This document shows positions 59,732 through 64,000 of a stretch of 64,000 bases of DNA, piece after piece (position 1 is the stretch's first letter; each line of letters begins with the position of its first letter). The notes beneath the pieces are model-generated. The model did not search any database. It had not been told where the DNA came from and saw nothing but the letters and a program-made list of their open reading frames with translations. The stretch is from Runella sp. CRIBMP. GTDB lineage: Bacteria; Bacteroidota; Bacteroidia; Cytophagales; Spirosomataceae. Made by a program: the position numbers and the translations under genes. Location of the stretch: contig NZ_JAAAKZ010000003.1 of NCBI RefSeq assembly GCF_009905605.1, positions 620,001 through 684,000 on the forward strand, written 5' to 3'.

Positions 59732-61333
59732 TTATGGTTTATTGCTGTCGACCTTGATGCGCTCTTCGCGGTTTGATAATTCCCAGGCCGTATGAAAAAC
59801 CAATTGCACAATCTTGGACTGCTTGTCGAACATAATCTTTTCTACGTCGTCGCCGGGACGGTGATAATCTTCGTGTACGCCCGTAAAATAGAAGATAACA
59901 GGCACTTTATTTTTGGCAAAATTGTAGTGGTCAGAGCGGTAGTAAAACCGGTTGGGGTCGGTCGGATTGTTGAAAGTATAATCTAAGTCAAAATTGACCG
60001 ATTTCTTGTTGGCTTCCTCACTGATGGCGTGTAGCTCAGACGAAAGCTTATCAGAACCGATGAGGTACACATAATTGGGGTTGGATTTATGGGCGTTGTC
60101 TACGCGGCCAATCATGTCAATGTTAAGGTCACAAACGGTATTTGCCAAAGGAATGACAGGATTGGAGGTATAATATTCAGACCCCCAAAGCCCTTTTTCT
60201 TCGCCCGTTACGGTCATAAAAACAATACTGCGGCGCGGGCCATGCCCTTCGGCTTTGGCTTTGGCAAAGGCTTCGGCCAATTCAAGAATGGACACCGTGC
60301 CTGAGCCGTCATCATCGGCACCGTTGTTGATTTGGCCGTCGGCCGAGATGCCAATGTGGTCTAGGTGGGCGGTAATCATAATGACTTCGTCTTTTTTATC
60401 GGTTCCTTCCAAAAAGCCCAGCACGTTTTCGGTCATGACGATATTTTCTTTTCGCTCGGCTTTGACCCGTACGCTGCGCTCGGGCAGGCTACCCGCCAAA
60501 CTTTGGCCTTTGCTGCTGATGGTGTTTTCGATTTTGGCCAATTTTTTGGCTTTGATGTCCAACAAGTCAAGCGCCATGGCGCGCGAAATGGTAAACGCGG
60601 CGTTACCCGTGGTTTTTTCGGTGTAAGGCTTCATCGAAAGTCGGTTGAAACGCTGATTCATGACGCCGCGCTTGGTTACTTCTTTGGCAAAATCATCACC
60701 TGTCAAATTCGACACAATCAGCACATATTTTGCACCTTTGCTCGTGGCGAGACTGACTTTACGTTGCCACGACATGGCGTCATTGCTCCATTTGGAGGGT
60801 TTTTCGTCACCCGAAATCAGGTAATTGCCTTTTTTATTTTTGGGTTCTCCTTCAAGGATAAGTACGGCTTTGCCCGTCACATCTAGGCTTTTGTAGTCAT
60901 CATATTTGTCGGATTCAATACCGTAGCCCGCAAAAACCACGGGGACTTTTTCTTCGGAAAGCACATTGAGTAGGCCGCTCAAATAAAAATCTTGCTGGAA
61001 TTCGTATTGTTCCTTTTCGGTCGCTAGATAAACTTCACCCCAGCTTTTTTGATACAAACCATAGGGTTGGAAATAGGATTTTGAACCGTCTTTAGCAGTG
61101 ACAATGGGTTGTAAACCAATGGATTTGAAGAAGTTGGCTACGTAGGCGGCGGCCTTTTTTTGGCCAGGAGAGCCAGTGTCTCGGCCTTCGAGGCTATCGT
61201 GAGCAATAACGCGCAGGTGACGCTCGAGGTCTTTGGGCGTAATGCTTTGGGCGTATTGGACAGATACGTCCTGCGAGTACGACGCCACCGAAACAAAAAG
61301 GGCAAGCAAAAAAGGAATTTGGATTTTAGTCAT
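59732..61333 (-). CDS. M28-family zinc aminopeptidase, secreted
   Basis: The protein has 533 residues with a signal peptide (MTKIQIPFLLALFVSVASYSQ). A PA domain insert lies about 130-270 (PVVFAGYGIESDKYDDYKSL). The M28 core has zinc ligands in TAHLDHIG (His), NGADDDGSG (bridging Asp), TVTGEEKG (Glu pair), DLNIDMIGR (Asp) and YFTGVHEDYH (His). It removes N-terminal residues of peptides in the periplasm. No operon partner is obvious. Confidence 0.94.
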   Translation of the reverse strand: MTKIQIPFLLALFVSVASYSQDVSVQYAQSITPKDLERHLRVIAHDSLEGRDTGSPGQKKAAAYVANFFKSIGLQPIVTAKDGSKSYFQPYGLYQKSWGEVYLATEKEQYEFQQDFYLSGLLNVLSEEKVPVVFAGYGIESDKYDDYKSLDVTGKAVLILEGEPKNKKGNYLISGDEKPSKWSNDAMSWQRKVSLATSKGAKYVLIVSNLTGDDFAKEVTKRGVMNQRFNRLSMKPYTEKTTGNAAFTISRAMALDLLDIKAKKLAKIENTISSKGQSLAGSLPERSVRVKAERKENIVMTENVLGFLEGTDKKDEVIMITAHLDHIGISADGQINNGADDDGSGTVSILELAEAFAKAKAEGHGPRRSIVFMTVTGEEKGLWGSEYYTSNPVIPLANTVCDLNIDMIGRVDNAHKSNPNYVYLIGSDKLSSELHAISEEANKKSVNFDLDYTFNNPTDPNRFYYRSDHYNFAKNKVPVIFYFTGVHEDYHRPGDDVEKIMFDKQSKIVQLVFHTAWELSNREERIKVDSNKP

Positions 61334-61364
61334 GATGAAAAGAGATAATAGCTAAGTAAAAAGC

Positions 61365-61985
61365 CTAGAACAGACGCCAAGTACTTATCTGTTCAAAAAA
61401 ATTGGGTACAGCGGCGGGGAAGAGCAACGCCATAAAAAGAATACCGAAGATGGCTCCATATAAGTGGGCATCGTGGTTGACTCGGCCGCCCATTTTTCGT
61501 GATTCGTAAAAGGAATAAACCATGTAAAGAGCACCAAATAAAAAACCTGGGATACAAATGGCAAAGTATAAACAGACTTTTTGGAGCGGAGCTAATAAAA
61601 TAAACGCAAATAGCAGCGCAGATACGCCACCCGAGGCGCCGAGGGAGTTGTAGCGGCTGTTTTTGCGGTGTTTAATAAAGGTAGGAATATCGGAGACCAC
61701 AATACCCAAAATATACAGGGCTAGATAATAAAAAGTACCGTTTGGCCCAAAGATACCTCCCAAAAACATTTCCATGGCTTCCCCAAAGAAATACAAACTA
61801 AACATATTGAAAATCAGGTGGCCAAAGTCAGCATGGACGAAGCCCGAAGTAACAAAACGGTAGTACTCATTGTGGGCAGAAACCCGAACGGGGTTAAGTA
61901 AGCACTTGTCGAGGAAAGAAGGATTTTGGAAGCCGTACCAACTGATACCGACGGTAATGATGATAAGAATGAGGGTAATAGACAT
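61365..61985 (-). CDS. rhomboid-family intramembrane serine protease
   Basis: The protein has 206 residues with about six membrane helices. The rhomboid catalytic pair is Ser118 in GASGG and His174 in HDAHLYGAIFG; HADFGHLIFNM (51-61) is the typical helix 2 motif. It would cleave membrane proteins within the bilayer. It has no obvious partner in the window. Confidence 0.93.
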   Translation of the reverse strand: MSITLILIIITVGISWYGFQNPSFLDKCLLNPVRVSAHNEYYRFVTSGFVHADFGHLIFNMFSLYFFGEAMEMFLGGIFGPNGTFYYLALYILGIVVSDIPTFIKHRKNSRYNSLGASGGVSALLFAFILLAPLQKVCLYFAICIPGFLFGALYMVYSFYESRKMGGRVNHDAHLYGAIFGILFMALLFPAAVPNFFEQISTWRLF

Positions 61986-62098
61986 CGTTTGGAGAATATG
62001 GTTGCTGATTTGAACGCAAATTAGTATTCAAACGCAAACATAACGCATAAACTTGCAAAGTGCTATGAACAAAGTGGCAAGAAGAAGTCGAGAGTCTG

Positions 62099-62740
62099 CT
62101 ATTTGCGACGCCCCCAAAGATTCACTCTGCTCTCGTTGCCGTTGAGTAGACGAACAATATTTTTTTGGTGGGTGATGACCACAACCGCAAACAATAAAAA
62201 GCCAAAAACAATTAATAAGGTGCTGGCTTTCCCAAAAATACCCAAGACCAACATCATCGGAAATGCAAACGCGGCAATGATAGAACTGAGTGATACATAA
62301 TGAGATACCAACAATACCAATACAAAAATAACAATGCAGACCGAAGCAACGAGCGGGTCAATGGCCAAGATCATCCCCAATGAAGTAGCGACTCCCTTGC
62401 CGCCCTTAAATCGCACAAAAATGGGGTAGAGATGCCCCAAAACGGCCGCAAAACCCAATATTAATTTGAAGGTGGGAACTTGGTTTGGCTGGATAACTTC
62501 CAGAAAAAACAGAATACTGGCCAGCTTGGTGGCCGTCCAGCCTTTCAATACGTCTATCAACAGTACAATTGTACCCGCACGTTTGCCCAATACCCGGAAA
62601 GTATTCGTTGCCCCCGCATTTCCGCTCCCAAATTTCCGAACATCAATCCCAAAATACGCTTCACCGTACCAAATGGCAGAAGGGATAGACCCCAACAGGT
62701 AAGCAGTAATAATGGCAGAACAAATGTGCCAAATATTCAT
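62099..62740 (-). CDS. plsY: glycerol-3-phosphate acyltransferase
   Basis: The protein has 213 residues and five membrane helices. The three PlsY motifs are visible: GSIPSAIWYG, the KFGSGNAGATNTFRVLGKRAG block, and GHLYPIFVRFKGGKGVATSLG. PlsY transfers acyl groups from acyl-phosphate to glycerol-3-phosphate, the first step of phospholipid synthesis. It stands as a single gene. Confidence 0.96.
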   Translation of the reverse strand: MNIWHICSAIITAYLLGSIPSAIWYGEAYFGIDVRKFGSGNAGATNTFRVLGKRAGTIVLLIDVLKGWTATKLASILFFLEVIQPNQVPTFKLILGFAAVLGHLYPIFVRFKGGKGVATSLGMILAIDPLVASVCIVIFVLVLLVSHYVSLSSIIAAFAFPMMLVLGIFGKASTLLIVFGFLLFAVVVITHQKNIVRLLNGNESRVNLWGRRK

Positions 62741-62872
62741 TGACGAAGTGTAAGTTTTTTAAGGTTATAAAAAGAACAATATTAAGTTAAAAATACCTTT
62801 TTCTTACAAAAAAGCCAACAAAAGTAAAACTTTATCTTAACCTTTGCTTAACGAAAATGATATTTTTTTAAG

Positions 62873-63583
62873 ATGAACCCTCTTGTGATTGTGAGTAGTG
62901 GAACCAAAGGAATTGGCAAAGCTACCGTAGAACGATTTATGGCTGGTGGTTTTGACGTGGTCACCTGTGCCCGTACCGAGTCGGATTTGTTGGAACTTCA
63001 ACGGTCCCTTCAAGCAAAATATCCATCGGCAAAGCTGTATGTGAAAGCCGTGAATATGGCCGTCAAAGCAGAAGTTGAAGCGTTTGTGACATTCATTGCG
63101 GCGCTCAACCGACCCGTCGAGATCATTGTTAACAACGCGGGGCTTTTTGTGCCTGGTCAAATCCACGAAGCGCCCGCAGGAACTTTAGAGCAAATGATGG
63201 AAATCAACCTGTATAGTGCTCATTATCTGACGGGAGGCTTGGTAGAAGGGATGAAAGAGCGCAAAAAAGGCCATATTTTTACGCTGTGCTCAACGGCGAG
63301 CATCACGGCTTACCCCAATGGAGGGGCGTATTGTATTGCCAAATTTGCCCTTTACGGTTTTACCAAAGTACTGAGAGAGGAACTCAAAACCAAAGGAATT
63401 CGAGTGACGGCTATTTTGCCCGGGGCCACGTTTACTTCAAGTTGGGAAGGAGTAGAATTGCCGCCCGAACGGTTTATAAAGGCTGAAGATATTGCGGAAG
63501 CAATTTGGTCGGCGTACCATCTTTCGGCGGGAGCGGTGGTAGAAGAAATTTTGATACGTCCGCAATTGGGAGATATTGTTTAA
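62873..63583 (+). CDS. short-chain dehydrogenase/reductase
   Basis: The protein has 236 residues. The NAD(P) loop is SSGTKGIGKAT, then NNAGLF and the catalytic Ser...Tyr-x-x-x-Lys (CSTASITAYPNGGAYCIAKF). The tail EEILIRPQLGDIV and the LREELKTKGIRVTAILPGAT segment place it among SDRs acting on varied substrates. The substrate cannot be told. Its ATG lies 132 bp from the start of the divergent plsY gene. Confidence 0.85.
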   Translation: MNPLVIVSSGTKGIGKATVERFMAGGFDVVTCARTESDLLELQRSLQAKYPSAKLYVKAVNMAVKAEVEAFVTFIAALNRPVEIIVNNAGLFVPGQIHEAPAGTLEQMMEINLYSAHYLTGGLVEGMKERKKGHIFTLCSTASITAYPNGGAYCIAKFALYGFTKVLREELKTKGIRVTAILPGATFTSSWEGVELPPERFIKAEDIAEAIWSAYHLSAGAVVEEILIRPQLGDIV

Positions 63584-63668
63584 GTTTAGGATTTTTGCGC
63601 GTTAAATCAGTACTTTGCACCTAGCCTTGTACTATTAACCACTAACTGATAACGATTTATATTTTCAA

Positions 63669-64000
63669 ATGGAACAATATTTGGGTATTGACGTGGGCGG
63701 AACCAACGTCAAAATGGGTGTCGTGGACACAGAAAGCGGTCGAATTTCAAATTTTTATAGCCACGATACTACCAGTTGGCGCCAGTCAGGACACTTTGAG
63801 GAACGCCTCGGTGACGCAATCGCGATTCAGTTGCACGAATATCCAAACGTAAAGAAAGTAGGCATCGGATTGCCGGGAATGATTAACCGAAACCGGACCG
63901 TTCCGTTAGAAATTACGGCTATTCCCGAAATTGATAACGTTCCGTTGGTGGAGTATCTGTCAAAACGATTTGCAGGTGTACAGTTTTTTCTTGAAAATGA
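63669..64000 (+). CDS. ROK-family sugar kinase (3' end outside window)
   Basis: About 110 codons are visible. The start MEQYLGIDVGGTNVKMGVVD holds the phosphate-binding DxGGTxxKxG motif, and VGIGLPGMINRNRT is the ROK adenosine/loop region. ROK kinases phosphorylate glucose, N-acetylmannosamine or similar sugars, and some members are repressors, but the missing HTH here favours a kinase. The specificity-determining C-terminus is beyond the window. Confidence 0.9.
   Translation, partial: MEQYLGIDVGGTNVKMGVVDTESGRISNFYSHDTTSWRQSGHFEERLGDAIAIQLHEYPNVKKVGIGLPGMINRNRTVPLEITAIPEIDNVPLVEYLSKRFAGVQFFLEN

Noticed and set aside
61981-62042. Promoter for the rhomboid gene (CAAACATA at 62035-62042)
   Set aside because: The -7-like box is present on the minus strand, but no -33 TTG at a proper distance was found.

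Overview
The window looks like chromosomal DNA of a free-living, polysaccharide-degrading Bacteroidota bacterium, most likely of the order Cytophagales (Runella/Spirosoma-like; inferred from gene content, not from a search). Supporting signs are a type IX secretion (T9SS) C-terminal sorting domain, a TonB-dependent receptor, many secreted glycoside hydrolases, twin-arginine leaders on SGNH and GH proteins, hybrid histidine kinases with LytTR regulators, a TTG-N20-TATCTTTG promoter of Bacteroidota type, and little Shine-Dalgarno signal. No rRNA, tRNA or CRISPR array was seen.

Layout. (1) 1-7.9 kb: minus-strand secreted catabolic enzymes: an alpha-galactosidase-like protein (cut by the window edge), glycosylasparaginase, GH29 fucosidase, GH125 alpha-mannosidase and GH30 glucosidase, a set suited to glycoprotein glycans. 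(2) 7.9-11.6 kb: two overlapping ATPase genes, one with five exact-period TPR-like repeats, behind a promoter region with long palindromes. (3) 11.8-22.7 kb: haem-binding protein, TonB receptor, small proteins, SGNH hydrolase, an esterase-polygalacturonase fusion, a CBM9-like protein, a cell-wall amidase and a LacI-type regulator. (4) 22.9-35.6 kb: a dead ISAs1 transposase, then an exopolysaccharide cluster (GT2, a large multi-membrane protein, lipoprotein, GH5-like enzyme, GT4, flippase, STAS protein, TPR/beta-barrel exporter). (5) 35.6-41.8 kb: a gas-sensing locus with a LytTR regulator, a hybrid kinase with an N-terminal HNOBA domain, an H-NOX protein, a decayed FIST (NosP-type) gene fused to a decayed PAS kinase, and a second H-NOX. 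(6) 41.8-45.6 kb: a T9SS cargo protein flanked by remnants of a paralogue, and a LacI DNA-binding-domain remnant. (7) 45.8-47.5 kb: kduD-kduI for unsaturated uronate catabolism. (8) 47.5-50.9 kb: a third H-NOX with an intact hybrid kinase. (9) 51-64 kb: lactonase, DUF2264 protein, murF, AraC-type regulator, acyl-CoA dehydrogenase, two SDRs, MaoC dehydratase, M28 peptidase, rhomboid protease, plsY and the start of a ROK kinase.

Two stories link distant genes. First, a 34-bp element with 33 identical positions lies upstream of both the polygalacturonase gene and kduD-kduI in the same orientation. A LacI HTH remnant lies beside the kduD copy and an intact LacI gene with nearly the same HTH is at 21.7-22.7 kb, which suggests a pectin regulon. 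Second, three H-NOX genes with their kinases and a dead NosP-like gene sit next to an exopolysaccharide cluster, which suggests that nitric oxide controls surface polysaccharide or biofilm formation.
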